Assembly: GCA_002392765.1 (NCBI GenBank)
Contig: DGHT01000071.1
Coordinates: 23,390 to 87,389 of the forward strand
Reading direction: 5' to 3'
Length of the DNA: 64,000 nucleotides
Source of the DNA: Verrucomicrobia bacterium UBA3841
GTDB lineage: Bacteria; Verrucomicrobiota; Kiritimatiellia; RFP12; UBA1067
Part shown: in pieces, positions 8,980-16,761 of the stretch
Position numbering within the stretch: the first letter of the stretch is position 1
Layout: the number at the start of each line of letters is the position of its first letter
Notes under the pieces: generated by a model
The model's database searches: none
Told to the model about the DNA's origin: nothing
The model's input: the letters and a program-made list of their open reading frames with translations, nothing else
Program-made: the position numbers and the translations under genes

Positions 8980-10314
8980 ATGAATATCGTCAGTCTTGTA
9001 GGAAGGCCGAACACCGGAAAGAGCGCTCTGTTCAACAGGATAGCGAAAAAACGCGTGGCAATCGTGTTCGACCAGCCTGGAGTGACGAGAGACCGCGTCA
9101 CCCGCGAGGTCGAAATAGGAGGAAGGCGCGCGATGCTTGTCGATACCGGCGGGATCGCGTTCGACAAGTCCGTGACCAACGACCCTCTAGACTGCGAAAC
9201 AAGGCGCCAGGCGGCGCTGGCCGTCGGCGATTCGACACTCTGCATCGTCGTAGTGGATGCGAAGGAAGGCCTGACGCCTCTCGATGAAGACGTGATAAAG
9301 CGCGTACGCGAGTCCGGCGTCCCCTGCGCTATCGCGGCGAACAAGTGCGACCGGCAGGACGACGACCACAGAGCGCACGAATTCGAGCGTTTCGGCATGG
9401 AAACGTTCCCCGTCTCGGCGGAACACGGACGCGGCATCGAGGAACTTGCGGAATTCGTCGCAAACAACCTCCCGCCCCCCTCGGAGGAAGACGCCACGCC
9501 GGAACATCCCCTGAAAGTGGCGATCGTCGGGCGCCCCAACGCCGGGAAAAGTTCGTACGTAAACCGGCTGCTCGGAGAGCCGCGCGTAATCGTTTCGGAC
9601 GTGCCCGGCACGACCAGGGACGCAGTCGAGGTGCCGTTTTCGATCGGTTCCGGGCCGGACGCCAGACACTATATGCTTGTCGACACCGCCGGCATGAAGC
9701 CGCATACGAAGATGTCCAAGACATCGGTCGACAATTTCTCCCTTTTCCGCAGCGAGGCGGCGATAGCCGAATCGGACGTCTCCGTACTGATGCTTGACGC
9801 CACCATCGGTCCTACCATGCAGGACAAACGGATCGCGGGAAAGATTCTCGAATCGTCGAAGGCGGCCGTCGTTCTCATGAACAAATGGGATGTCGCATCC
9901 GGCGAGGGTATCCAGGAGACGAAAGCGGCGGAAGCGCTCAGGGCCATGATGCCGTTTCTCAATTTCGCTCCGGTCGTTTTCTGCTCGAACAAGTCGGGAT
10001 ACAATATCAGGAAAACCGTCGACGCCATCGACCGCGCGGCGGCGTCGGCTTCAATGCGCCTGCCCACCGGGATGCTCAACAACGCGATCGTCAAGGCGGC
10101 CAAGAAAACAGTGGCCCCGTCCCGCAAGGGGAAACGGCTGAAAATCTACTACGCCACCCAGGTTTCCGTGAATCCGCAGACTCTGCGCGTGTTCGTCAAC
10201 GATCCCGAACTCGCCACGCCCGCATACTTGACCTATATCGAGAAGGCGATACGTTCGCGCTTCGGACTCGAAGGCGCGCCTCTCCGCCTCCTCCTCAAGG
10301 CCAGAAGCAGATAA
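8980..10314 (+). CDS. der: GTPase Der (EngA), ribosome assembly
   Basis: 444 aa with two tandem G domains and a KH-like C-terminus, the hallmark of Der. First domain: GRPNTGKSA P-loop at residues 8-16, DTGG, NKCD. Second: GRPNAGKSS near residue 183, DTAG, NKWD. It acts in late 50S maturation. The ATG lies 8 bases after GGAAGGGGG. The gene is convergent with the glycosidase gene beyond the 59-bp repeats. Confidence 0.95.
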   Translation: MNIVSLVGRPNTGKSALFNRIAKKRVAIVFDQPGVTRDRVTREVEIGGRRAMLVDTGGIAFDKSVTNDPLDCETRRQAALAVGDSTLCIVVVDAKEGLTPLDEDVIKRVRESGVPCAIAANKCDRQDDDHRAHEFERFGMETFPVSAEHGRGIEELAEFVANNLPPPSEEDATPEHPLKVAIVGRPNAGKSSYVNRLLGEPRVIVSDVPGTTRDAVEVPFSIGSGPDARHYMLVDTAGMKPHTKMSKTSVDNFSLFRSEAAIAESDVSVLMLDATIGPTMQDKRIAGKILESSKAAVVLMNKWDVASGEGIQETKAAEALRAMMPFLNFAPVVFCSNKSGYNIRKTVDAIDRAAASASMRLPTGMLNNAIVKAAKKTVAPSRKGKRLKIYYATQVSVNPQTLRVFVNDPELATPAYLTYIEKAIRSRFGLEGAPLRLLLKARSR

Positions 10315-10328
10315 GGGAAGAGGGGACC

Positions 10329-10387
10329 GGGAAAGCACCCCTGCTAGGGCATCGCCAAGGCGACTCGCCTTCGGCTCGGGGGATATG
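10329..10387. repeat. 59-bp direct repeat, copy 1
   Basis: Identical over 59 bases to 10440-10498, offset 111 bases. It contains an imperfect palindrome, AAGGCGA and TCGCCTT flanked by GCC/GGC, so a transcript could form a hairpin. It begins 15 bases after the der stop. Confidence 0.85.
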
Positions 10388-10439
10388 CCATCTTGGCGAC
10401 GGTATCAAGGAGATGCGGCATCCTGCCGCGTCCCTAACT

Positions 10440-10498
10440 GGGAAAGCACCCCTGCTAGGGCATCGCCAAGGCGACTCGCCTTCGGCTCGGGGGATATG
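10440..10498. repeat. 59-bp direct repeat, copy 2
   Basis: Second copy of the repeat at 10329-10387. A shorter related piece, TTCGGGGGATATGGCAT, occurs again near 12859-12875. Confidence 0.85.
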
Positions 10499-10539
10499 GC
10501 ATCCTGCCGGCGGTAAAGAGGAATGAGGGATGAGCGCCT

Positions 10540-12627
10540 TCACGGCGCTCGCTCGAACACTGCGACAGCCCCGCCCTCGCCGCACAGCGTGAACCGCTCG
10601 CTGCCGCCTCTGGCGACATTCCGCTCAGAGATCGACACCGCCTTTGCATCGGACGGCGTACGCACGGGATCGTCCGCGTATACGGTCATTTTCCACGAGC
10701 CTTCGCCAAGAAAGTCGAGAGGGAGGTCTACCGTCCGTGCCGTGACGGTCGTCGCGGCGAAGTAGAACCTGCCATCGTGCGACTCGCGGACTACGGCGTA
10801 GAATTCGCCGCACTTGCCTGCTACGGGACGCGTATCCTTCCAGGACGCGGGAAGCCGGCGCAGCGCCTCGATGCCGTCTGCGCCTCTATAGCGCCCGGGC
10901 CAGTCGCAGAGCGTCATGAGCGGCGAGTCGAATTGAATGCACTGCGCGATCGCATGGGCTCGCGTTCCCATTTCCTCGGCCCAGTGCGGACAACGGTCTG
11001 TTTCATCTCCGTAGCGATGGCCCTTGGCGATCTGCGCTACGAAATCTTTGGAATATACATTGCCGAACCCTCCAGGCGTGAAGTCGGCGGGCCCGAGCAG
11101 GAATCTGGTGAAAGGCAGGGTTGCGCAGTGCGCCGGCGTTACAAACTTGCGGAATATGTTCATCTCGTTGCCGAGAACCGCCTCGCGCGTAATCATGTTG
11201 GGCCATGTGCGCTCCGCTCCGGTCGACTTGAACGATCCATGGAAATTGACCATGATTCCGCAGCGGGCGGCGGCGCGGCAGACGCGTTCGCACCAGTTAA
11301 CCATCTCTTGATCCTGACGTTCCAGAAAATCCGTCTTTACGCCGGCGACACCCCATTTTTGGAGACGCGAAAACGTCTCTTCGATGCCGGTATCCTCAAT
11401 CTCCATCCAGTGTATCCAAACCCATATTCCGACACCCTTCTCCCTGGCGTGCGCCACTATCCGCTGCAGGTCGAACCCCTGGCGCGGTTCAAGCCGTACG
11501 TTGGGTCCGTGGTTCGGACGCCTCGCGAAGCCGTACCATCCGCCGTCGATCGTATGGTACGGCCATCCCATCTCGGACGCGAAATCGACCAGATCCATCG
11601 TCAGTCCGGTCGATAGAGAATTGTTCGACTCGACCCACCAGTCCCATGTGCTCGCACCGGGCTTTACGAACGTGAAGTCGATCGAGGGGTCCGGCGGAGG
11701 ATTCAGGTTCGCTATAATGTCGTTCTTGCGGAGAAGATCCACCTCGTCGTCACCCACTATCGCCACCCGCCAGGGACTGACGGCCGGAGCGAGCGCTATC
11801 ACGGCAGTGCCCGCAGTCGCCGCTGGACTCGGCGGTATCTTCGAAAGAGAAGCGACCAGGCGCGCATCGCCGCCGGCCGGCGCCGCGCGGTAGAAAAGCC
11901 CCGCCCAGTCGAAAAGCGCCGCCTCGCACAGCGCGATTGTCGAGCCTTGCGTTTCGACAAGCACGGGCATGCCGATGTATTTCGACGGATCCACCGCCGC
12001 GAGCGTGCCGCGCACGTACTGCGCCTCCTGGGACGTCCGCTCGCTTTCGTATGTTGTAGTCCACGACATGGCATCCGGCCCGAACCGCCACTCCGTGAGT
12101 TCGTCGAGTATCTCGAATCCATCGAACGCTTTCTGGAGCGGAAAAGAATAGCGGAAAGCCGCGCCTTCATCGTACGCCCTGAATACGATGTCCATCCGCC
12201 GCGGGAACCTCTCGACGGCGGCCTGGCCGAGTTCCCCCCGTCCCGCCCGCGCTTCTGTTTCCTCCAGTTCGACGACAAGCTCGTTGTAGCGGTCGCGCAC
12301 TTTGCCGCGCCGGTAGAGGGACGTCTCCCAAGTCGAATCTGCGCCGCCGCGCCGCACGCCGACAACCTTCATTGAGGAAAATTCCGCCGCGTTCTTGTCG
12401 CCGGGGTTCCCGGCGGCGAACCTGAAACCCATGGCGGACGGCTTGACTAAAACCTTCCCGTCGCGCAGGAGAGACCAGCGCATTCCGTCCTCTCCCGCGG
12501 CAAACGAGATTTCAAGCCGGCCGTCCGGCGACACAACCGATTGCCGCGCGTCCAAGCCGTCTACGGCCCGCAGACTCAACGAGACCGCAACGCACGCAAG
12601 CGCGGCGATATTTTTAGAGGAAACCAC
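10540..12627 (-). CDS. Glycoside hydrolase family 97 (alpha-galactosidase/alpha-glucosidase type)
   Basis: 695 aa, with a signal peptide ending near ARA/VDG, so it is secreted or periplasmic. The GTG start has GGAG about 10 bases upstream. The N-terminal beta-sandwich contains SPDGRLEISF and is followed by a TIM barrel with YHTIDGGWYGF, GIWVWIHWMEIED, VAGVKTDFLERQDQEMVNW, MVNFHGSFKSTGAERTWPN and TREAVLGNEMN, all family-97 signatures. The Asp in VKTDF matches the nucleophile position of retaining GH97 enzymes, which favours an alpha-galactosidase over a SusB-type inverting glucosidase; this assignment is tentative. Expected to remove alpha-linked sugars from oligosaccharides. Single gene with its own promoter. 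Confidence 0.9.
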   Translation of the reverse strand: MVSSKNIAALACVAVSLSLRAVDGLDARQSVVSPDGRLEISFAAGEDGMRWSLLRDGKVLVKPSAMGFRFAAGNPGDKNAAEFSSMKVVGVRRGGADSTWETSLYRRGKVRDRYNELVVELEETEARAGRGELGQAAVERFPRRMDIVFRAYDEGAAFRYSFPLQKAFDGFEILDELTEWRFGPDAMSWTTTYESERTSQEAQYVRGTLAAVDPSKYIGMPVLVETQGSTIALCEAALFDWAGLFYRAAPAGGDARLVASLSKIPPSPAATAGTAVIALAPAVSPWRVAIVGDDEVDLLRKNDIIANLNPPPDPSIDFTFVKPGASTWDWWVESNNSLSTGLTMDLVDFASEMGWPYHTIDGGWYGFARRPNHGPNVRLEPRQGFDLQRIVAHAREKGVGIWVWIHWMEIEDTGIEETFSRLQKWGVAGVKTDFLERQDQEMVNWCERVCRAAARCGIMVNFHGSFKSTGAERTWPNMITREAVLGNEMNIFRKFVTPAHCATLPFTRFLLGPADFTPGGFGNVYSKDFVAQIAKGHRYGDETDRCPHWAEEMGTRAHAIAQCIQFDSPLMTLCDWPGRYRGADGIEALRRLPASWKDTRPVAGKCGEFYAVVRESHDGRFYFAATTVTARTVDLPLDFLGEGSWKMTVYADDPVRTPSDAKAVSISERNVARGGSERFTLCGEGGAVAVFERAP

Positions 12628-12669
12628 TTCCCTGCTGCTCCTTTCCTGAATTTTCAGTATCCGCTAAAC

Positions 12670-12678
12670 ATTATACCA
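12670..12678 (-). promoter_or_regulatory. Extended -10 promoter of the GH97 gene
   Basis: TGGTATAAT on the minus strand, about 40 bases before the GTG start. No recognisable -35 box. Confidence 0.55.
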
Positions 12679-12699
12679 TAAATTCGGGAGCATGGCGCG

Positions 12700-12971
12700 A
12701 AAATAGTCAACGCGATTATTTTGCGGGGTGCGATTCTAAACCGTTGAGCCGCTTGCGCGTAGCGCGGTTGATACCGAGGCCTACGCCGACCTGCTCGCAC
12801 CCCGCAGTTTGCAGGCACCCCGCATTGAGCCGCCTTCGGCGCTCAGTCGCTGCGCTCCTTCGGGGGATATGGCATGATTTTGACGCGCGCGCACCGCTCT
12901 AGCGACTTGCTTCGCAAGCGGGCTTCGCCCGGCGGATATTTCACGCGCGCCCTTTGCGCTGGGGGTCAAAA
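12700..12971. other. Non-coding stretch with clustered small hairpins
   Basis: No credible gene. Several short stem-TTC-stem hairpins occur in a row (CTTGC/GCAAG, CGGGC/GCCCG, GCC/GGC), enclosed by a 10-base inverted repeat: TGATTTTGAC at 12875-12884 and its complement at 12965-12974. It also holds a piece of the 59-bp repeat at 12859-12875. Probably intergenic repeat debris. Confidence 0.4.
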
Positions 12972-13300
12972 TCACGCCGGGCCCGCAAACATGCTCGCCC
13001 TCGCTTTCGCTTCGGGTTGGTTCGTGCACCGCACGAACCACCGACAAGCGGCGGCTACCTCGTGCGCCAGTCGGCCTCCGGCCTCGACGCAGTCGGCGCG
13101 CGTCGGCACCGGCAACTGACTGGAGGAAAACATGCCCTCGCAATAAAGATCCGCAGGCGTAGTGGTCCAAGTCAGCGAAAACGGCGAACTGTAATTAGAA
13201 CTGCCGCCGAACGTCGTGATTCCAGTGCCGCGAAGGACGCGAGCGCTGCGAATACGAACGAACGGGCCGATGCGAGGCGGCCAAGGATTTTGCGTATCAT
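12972..13300 (-). pseudogene. Decayed start of a secreted protein
   Basis: An ATG at 13300 opens with a signal-peptide-like sequence (MIRKILGRLASARSFVFAAL). That frame stops after ~45 codons, while the neighbouring frame continues with GTGITTFGGSSNYSSPFSLTW and ends at 12972. The join suggests a frameshift in a surface-protein gene whose remainder is lost. A perfect 10-bp inverted repeat (TGGTTCGTGC, 3-base loop) lies in the 3' part. Evidence is only the signal peptide and residue composition. Confidence 0.3.
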
Positions 13301-13327
13301 GGTTTTCCCTTTTTTGGCAAAATTGAC

Positions 13328-13358
13328 GCGCAGTCTGAAGGACTGCGCTTACAGGACG
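13328..13358 (+). repeat. REP hairpin, type A, copy 1
   Basis: Stem GCGCAGTC / GACTGCGC around loop TGAAG, then the conserved tail TTACAGGACG. First element of the left A-A-B cassette. Confidence 0.85.
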
Positions 13359-13384
13359 GGCAGGGGGCGTTTCGGGGCCGGGGC

Positions 13385-13415
13385 GCGCAGTCTGAAGGGC
13401 TGCGCTTACAGGACG
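13385..13415 (+). repeat. REP hairpin, type A, copy 2
   Basis: As copy 1, but the 3' arm is GGCTGCGC, replacing a T-A pair by a T-G wobble, so the stem is retained. It lies 57 bases after copy 1. Confidence 0.85.
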
Positions 13416-13469
13416 GGGAGAGGACATCGGATCGGGGGATTCAAGGCCGGATACGCAGGGGGCTCCATT

Positions 13470-13500
13470 CGTCCTGTAAGCACGGTTCTTCAAACCGTGC
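13470..13500 (-). repeat. REP hairpin, type B, copy 1, containing the RAYT stop codon
   Basis: Read on the minus strand: stem GCACGGTT / AACCGTGC, loop TGAAG, tail TTACAGGACG, inverted relative to the A copies. The TGA of the loop (13492-13490) is the stop codon of the transposase gene. Confidence 0.85.
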
Positions 13501-14512
13501 GATTGCGATCCCTGAACCGCCATTCCAGCGGCTCGCTCCCGCGCTCGCGCTTGACGTAAAGCGCCGTCCCGCCGCTCTCGATGGCTATTGACGCAATGGC
13601 ATCGTTGAGCGAATGCCAAGCTTTGTGGCGGCTGTCGCCAGGCATCGCCACGCGCGAAAGAAGCAAAAGCCGCCCTTCGGCGAATTGCCCCGGCTCGTCC
13701 TCTTTCGGACGGTAGACCGTGGCCAGGGAATCGGGTACGACGCGTATCAAATCCGCGCCCTGCGCAAACAATGCCCTTTTCAAAGCCAGTTCTGCGGGCG
13801 AAATAAATGTTGAAATCGGCGTAAACCCCTTTTCTACCGCTTTGAGACAACGCGCAATGACTGCTTCCATCTCGATTGGCGCGATGCTTCGCGAAAGCTG
13901 TATAGAAGCCAGTTTGCGGCTTCCGTCTAAAAATCCGCGTGCACCGACGCCGGTCCACCACTCGCTTTCCGGGAGAAGCGGCGAATCGAGCGGTTCGATT
14001 ACCCTGAGCGGAGGATTCGGACCATGCATGAGCGACCATTTCAGCGGGTTGTTGGCGATGTATTTGTCGACCAACTCTATAATTTCGCGCGAAACGCAGA
14101 GCCGATCGTAATAATTCGGCTCCCACACGAGTGCAATACCCAACTGCCTGGCCCGCCAGGTTGTCCAGCGCTTGACATTCCCAACGAAAGCGCCTACTGC
14201 GGCCAGAGGATCGGCCTGCCCCGGATGGACATACAGCCGCAGATGGATATGATCCGGCATGATAACGGAAGAATACAGTACAAGACCCGGATTTCGACGC
14301 GTTTCGCGATCCAGCGTTTCAATGGCGGCCAGTCCAAGAGGCGAATAAATGACCATGTCGCCGGAGACGGTGCCAAACATCGGCCTGCGCGGCGAGATGC
14401 CGAAAGTGATGAAAAACACGGCGCCGCGCGAATAGTCGTAGCCTTTGTAGCGGCGACCGCCTCTGGGACGCGCAGTCTGAAGGACTGCGCTTACAGGACG
14501 GGGAGGGGGCAT
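13490..14512 (-). CDS. REP-associated tyrosine transposase (RAYT, HUH/Y1) with extra C-terminal domain
   Basis: 340 aa from the ATG at 14512; the true start is uncertain because the frame stays open upstream through the REP copies, and a GTG near residue 32 is possible. Residues ~30-160 form a Y1 HUH nuclease: MPDHIHL with metal-binding H88 and H90, and KYIANNP with Tyr151 as predicted catalytic tyrosine. RAYTs nick and join single-stranded REP hairpins. Typical RAYTs end soon after this region; here ~180 further residues follow, with ISPAELALKRALFAQGADLI, RLLLLSRV and LNDAIASIA patterns resembling a DprA/Smf-like Rossmann fold (weak, by eye). The gene is flanked by two copies of an A-A-B REP cassette and ends inside one of them. 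Confidence 0.85.
   Translation of the reverse strand: MPPPRPVSAVLQTARPRGGRRYKGYDYSRGAVFFITFGISPRRPMFGTVSGDMVIYSPLGLAAIETLDRETRRNPGLVLYSSVIMPDHIHLRLYVHPGQADPLAAVGAFVGNVKRWTTWRARQLGIALVWEPNYYDRLCVSREIIELVDKYIANNPLKWSLMHGPNPPLRVIEPLDSPLLPESEWWTGVGARGFLDGSRKLASIQLSRSIAPIEMEAVIARCLKAVEKGFTPISTFISPAELALKRALFAQGADLIRVVPDSLATVYRPKEDEPGQFAEGRLLLLSRVAMPGDSRHKAWHSLNDAIASIAIESGGTALYVKRERGSEPLEWRFRDRNRTV
14470..14500 (+). repeat. REP hairpin, type A, copy 3
   Basis: Identical 31-base unit to copy 1. It lies within the possible 5' part of the RAYT reading frame. Confidence 0.85.
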
Positions 14513-14523
14513 CGGGCCGGGAC

Positions 14524-14554
14524 GCGCAGTCTGAAGGACTGCGCTTACAGGACG
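14524..14554 (+). repeat. REP hairpin, type A, copy 4
   Basis: Identical 31-base unit, 54 bases after copy 3, so both are read in the same minus frame. Confidence 0.85.
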
Positions 14555-14593
14555 GGGAGAGGGCATCGGATCGGGCTGCAAGGCCAGGGCATT

Positions 14594-14624
14594 CGTCCTG
14601 TAAGCACGGTTCTTCAAACCGTGC
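14594..14624 (-). repeat. REP hairpin, type B, copy 2
   Basis: Identical to the type B unit at 13470-13500. It starts 4 bases past the stop of the lipoprotein operon, so it may also act as its 3' hairpin. Confidence 0.85.
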
Positions 14625-14628
14625 GGTC

Positions 14629-14997
14629 CTAATTCTGGTTTATCTTGACCGGCGTACCGGTGACCCTGCACTTTACAATGCCTATGGGCGCGACAATGAA
14701 ATTGAACGGGAAATAAAACTCTTCGCAGTCGATGGATACACGTACGAGCGCATCCGCGCCAGGTGCCTGCTCGAGCGCCGACTCTGTCGCCCTGCGTGTG
14801 CCGGAGCCGGAAGCGCCGAACGTCATGCCGATCAGCATGAACTGCGTATCCGTGCCGGAGACCTCGGATCCGAGTATCGTATAGCGGCCCTGCTCGACAG
14901 GATCGGTCGACGCCAGCATTCCGACCGGCTTCGACAGGCATCCGGCGAGCGCAGCAGCGATGCCGACGGCGAAAAATTTCTTTATTGCGTTTTTCAT
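14629..14997 (-). CDS. Small lipoprotein, unknown function
   Basis: 122 aa with a lipobox (IAAALAGC, Cys at ~20). The mature part has YTILGSEVSGTDTQFMLIG, a Gly-rich turn GASGSGTRRATESALEQ, a single internal Cys in VSIDCEEF, and an all-beta look towards the end. Start chosen at the lipoprotein signal; the frame is open further upstream inside the previous gene. Last gene of the 23.5-14.6 kb envelope operon. Not recognised. Confidence 0.75.
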   Translation of the reverse strand: MKNAIKKFFAVGIAAALAGCLSKPVGMLASTDPVEQGRYTILGSEVSGTDTQFMLIGMTFGASGSGTRRATESALEQAPGADALVRVSIDCEEFYFPFNFIVAPIGIVKCRVTGTPVKINQN

Positions 14998-15014
14998 TAA
15001 CTCGTTCCTTTCTG

Positions 15015-16124
15015 TCAATAGGGCAGGGAGAATGCCATTTGGAGCAAATTGTCGACCAAATCCGTCTTCACGTCGAGGAAACGCACCGGCACGCCCTTGT
15101 CGCCGGCGGAACTCTTCACCGCGCCGCCGCGCGTGCGCATCTCTTCGATGACGAAATCCTTCATGCGCCGGGATGCCTCCTGCGCCGGAAGCTGAAGCAG
15201 CCCCAGATCGCCGATACAGACGCCGTTGCGCGTCACTGGATCGTAGTCGAGAACTATCGGAGCCCTCGCAAACGCCCTGAATTTGTAGCTCCACAGCTTC
15301 TTTTCGCTGTCGTAGACGTCCGAGCCGTAGACAACCCGTATGCGCTCCGGCTCAATGCCCAACTTCATGCTGCAGCTGCTGTTGATCTGTCCGCGCGCCC
15401 ACTTGTCGGCGTCGAAACCGTCCCAGCCGTTGCACTCCACTTCGCACGACCCGGATACGACCCCGCGCCCCCCCGCGGCGAACACAAGGCTTTTCAGCGA
15501 CGGCGGCTCCGTCCTGTCGTCCGGACGCGCCACCAGCGCGAGGCGCCTCATCGCCGCCTTGTCGTTTGCGAGGGCCTTGGCGAAACTTGTGACGACTGCC
15601 GACACGGCACGATAGACCGGGCCGGGAACTGTATCATCGCCTTTGTGCACGCCGTTCCACTCTCCGTGCACGGAAGTGCGGAAATACGGACGCGATCCCT
15701 CTCCGGCCGCATCGACGAGCTGCACGTCGAAATCAAGTTCGCACAGCGACTTCGACCACTTCTGTTCGACCAGAATGCGTTTCGAATATATCTTCAGTAC
15801 AAGCTTCTCGGTCTCGCCTTCCATCGGAGAGCGCATGTTCTCGTCGATAAACCGGCCGAACTCGCGCACGGCGATCTTCCTCAGCGGGAACGTTCCGGCG
15901 AATTCCCTGGCGCCGAACGTGCCGCGCTCGTTGATTATCGCCATCTCCACGCAGTCGGTGTAGTCGATCGCCACCGGCGTTCCGTGCAGGACCGACTGCA
16001 AAGCGGGCGTCGCATAGCGGAACGAAGGAACGGGCGACGGCTCGCGCCGCACGCCTGTGAAGGTGCAACCGCCGATTGCCGTTGCGAGAACGGCGGCGAC
16101 CGGTAGAAGCGCCCTGCGGATCAT
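15015..16124 (-). CDS. Lipoprotein, unknown function
   Basis: 369 aa, lipobox ATAIGGC with Cys at ~20. The mature protein has several Cys residues (SLCELDFDV, GSCEVECNGWDG, NSSCSMKLG, NGVCIGDLG), so disulfides are likely after export. No known domain. Its ATG overlaps the stop of the LpoB-like gene, so translation is probably coupled. Confidence 0.8.
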   Translation of the reverse strand: MIRRALLPVAAVLATAIGGCTFTGVRREPSPVPSFRYATPALQSVLHGTPVAIDYTDCVEMAIINERGTFGAREFAGTFPLRKIAVREFGRFIDENMRSPMEGETEKLVLKIYSKRILVEQKWSKSLCELDFDVQLVDAAGEGSRPYFRTSVHGEWNGVHKGDDTVPGPVYRAVSAVVTSFAKALANDKAAMRRLALVARPDDRTEPPSLKSLVFAAGGRGVVSGSCEVECNGWDGFDADKWARGQINSSCSMKLGIEPERIRVVYGSDVYDSEKKLWSYKFRAFARAPIVLDYDPVTRNGVCIGDLGLLQLPAQEASRRMKDFVIEEMRTRGGAVKSSAGDKGVPVRFLDVKTDLVDNLLQMAFSLPY

Positions 16125-16747
16125 AGATCGACCTTGACCGGCGGCGTGGCGGTATCGCTCCAGACCACGGTTCCGGCGAAGGTATCCGTCATCTCGAGGT
16201 TGAGAAAATGGTGGTAGACAATCCGGCGGTCGTGCGTCTTCTCGCGCCTCAGATCGCCGGAGAGGACGAAGTCCGCCGTTCTGTAGTCACCTATCGTCTG
16301 AAGCGCATCCGGGCTTTCCCCGGCGTTGACTGCGGCGACAACGGCGGACTTCATCCCGGCACGCCGGGAATAGTCTATCATTTCGAACATGCCCGTCTTG
16401 CGCAACGCCGTCAGAAGATCCCTGTAGGTCTGTCCGCAAGCATCGGAATCGCTGCGCCCGTCGCCCGTGTTGTTTGTCAGCGGAAGGACGGCGAGCGAGG
16501 GTATCGCCCTGCCGGACGAGGCCGCGCGCGATTTCGCCTCGCCGTACCGGTCGCGGAATACGGGATCGGTCAGCATTTTTTCGACTAGTTCCGCCACGGA
16601 TATCCGCTTTTCGGTTATGGACATCCTGTCCACACGTCCCGGAATGTTGTCGTTCGGGCCGAAAAACCCCGGCGCCCTCGCCGATGAACACCCTGCCGCC
16701 GTGAACAAGGCCACGGCAGCCGCCACGATGAATTCTCCGCGTTTCAT
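16121..16747 (-). CDS. LpoB-like penicillin-binding protein activator lipoprotein
   Basis: 208 aa. Lipobox VALFTAAGC (Cys ~19), then a short linker and an alpha/beta domain with SLAVLPLTNNTGDGRSDSDACG, TYRDLLTALRKTGMFEMIDYSRR and TADFVLSGDLR, the pattern of the LpoB/YcfM family. LpoB in Enterobacteria is an outer-membrane lipoprotein that stimulates PBP1b. Start set at the ATG at 16747 because AGGAGG lies 9 bases upstream; an ATG 18 bases earlier would put that site inside the gene. A YcfL-like gene lies two genes upstream, as ycfL precedes lpoB in E. coli. The family match is good; the PBP partner is unknown. Confidence 0.75.
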   Translation of the reverse strand: MKRGEFIVAAAVALFTAAGCSSARAPGFFGPNDNIPGRVDRMSITEKRISVAELVEKMLTDPVFRDRYGEAKSRAASSGRAIPSLAVLPLTNNTGDGRSDSDACGQTYRDLLTALRKTGMFEMIDYSRRAGMKSAVVAAVNAGESPDALQTIGDYRTADFVLSGDLRREKTHDRRIVYHHFLNLEMTDTFAGTVVWSDTATPPVKVDL

Positions 16748-16761
16748 AAGCCGCACCCTCC

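Noticed and set aside
10329..10498. Possible CRISPR repeats
   Set aside because: Only two copies of 59 bp, no array, no cas genes.
12781..13170. Minus-strand frame of ~129 codons in the repeat region
   Set aside because: Arg/Gly/Ala-rich with no signal or domain; it runs through hairpin repeats.
13320..13500. CRISPR-like array from the three hairpins
   Set aside because: Units differ in orientation, spacers are similar rather than unique, and a RAYT is adjacent; REP explains it better.
14629..15294. Longer start for the small lipoprotein
   Set aside because: The extension would lie inside the previous gene and hide the lipoprotein signal peptide.
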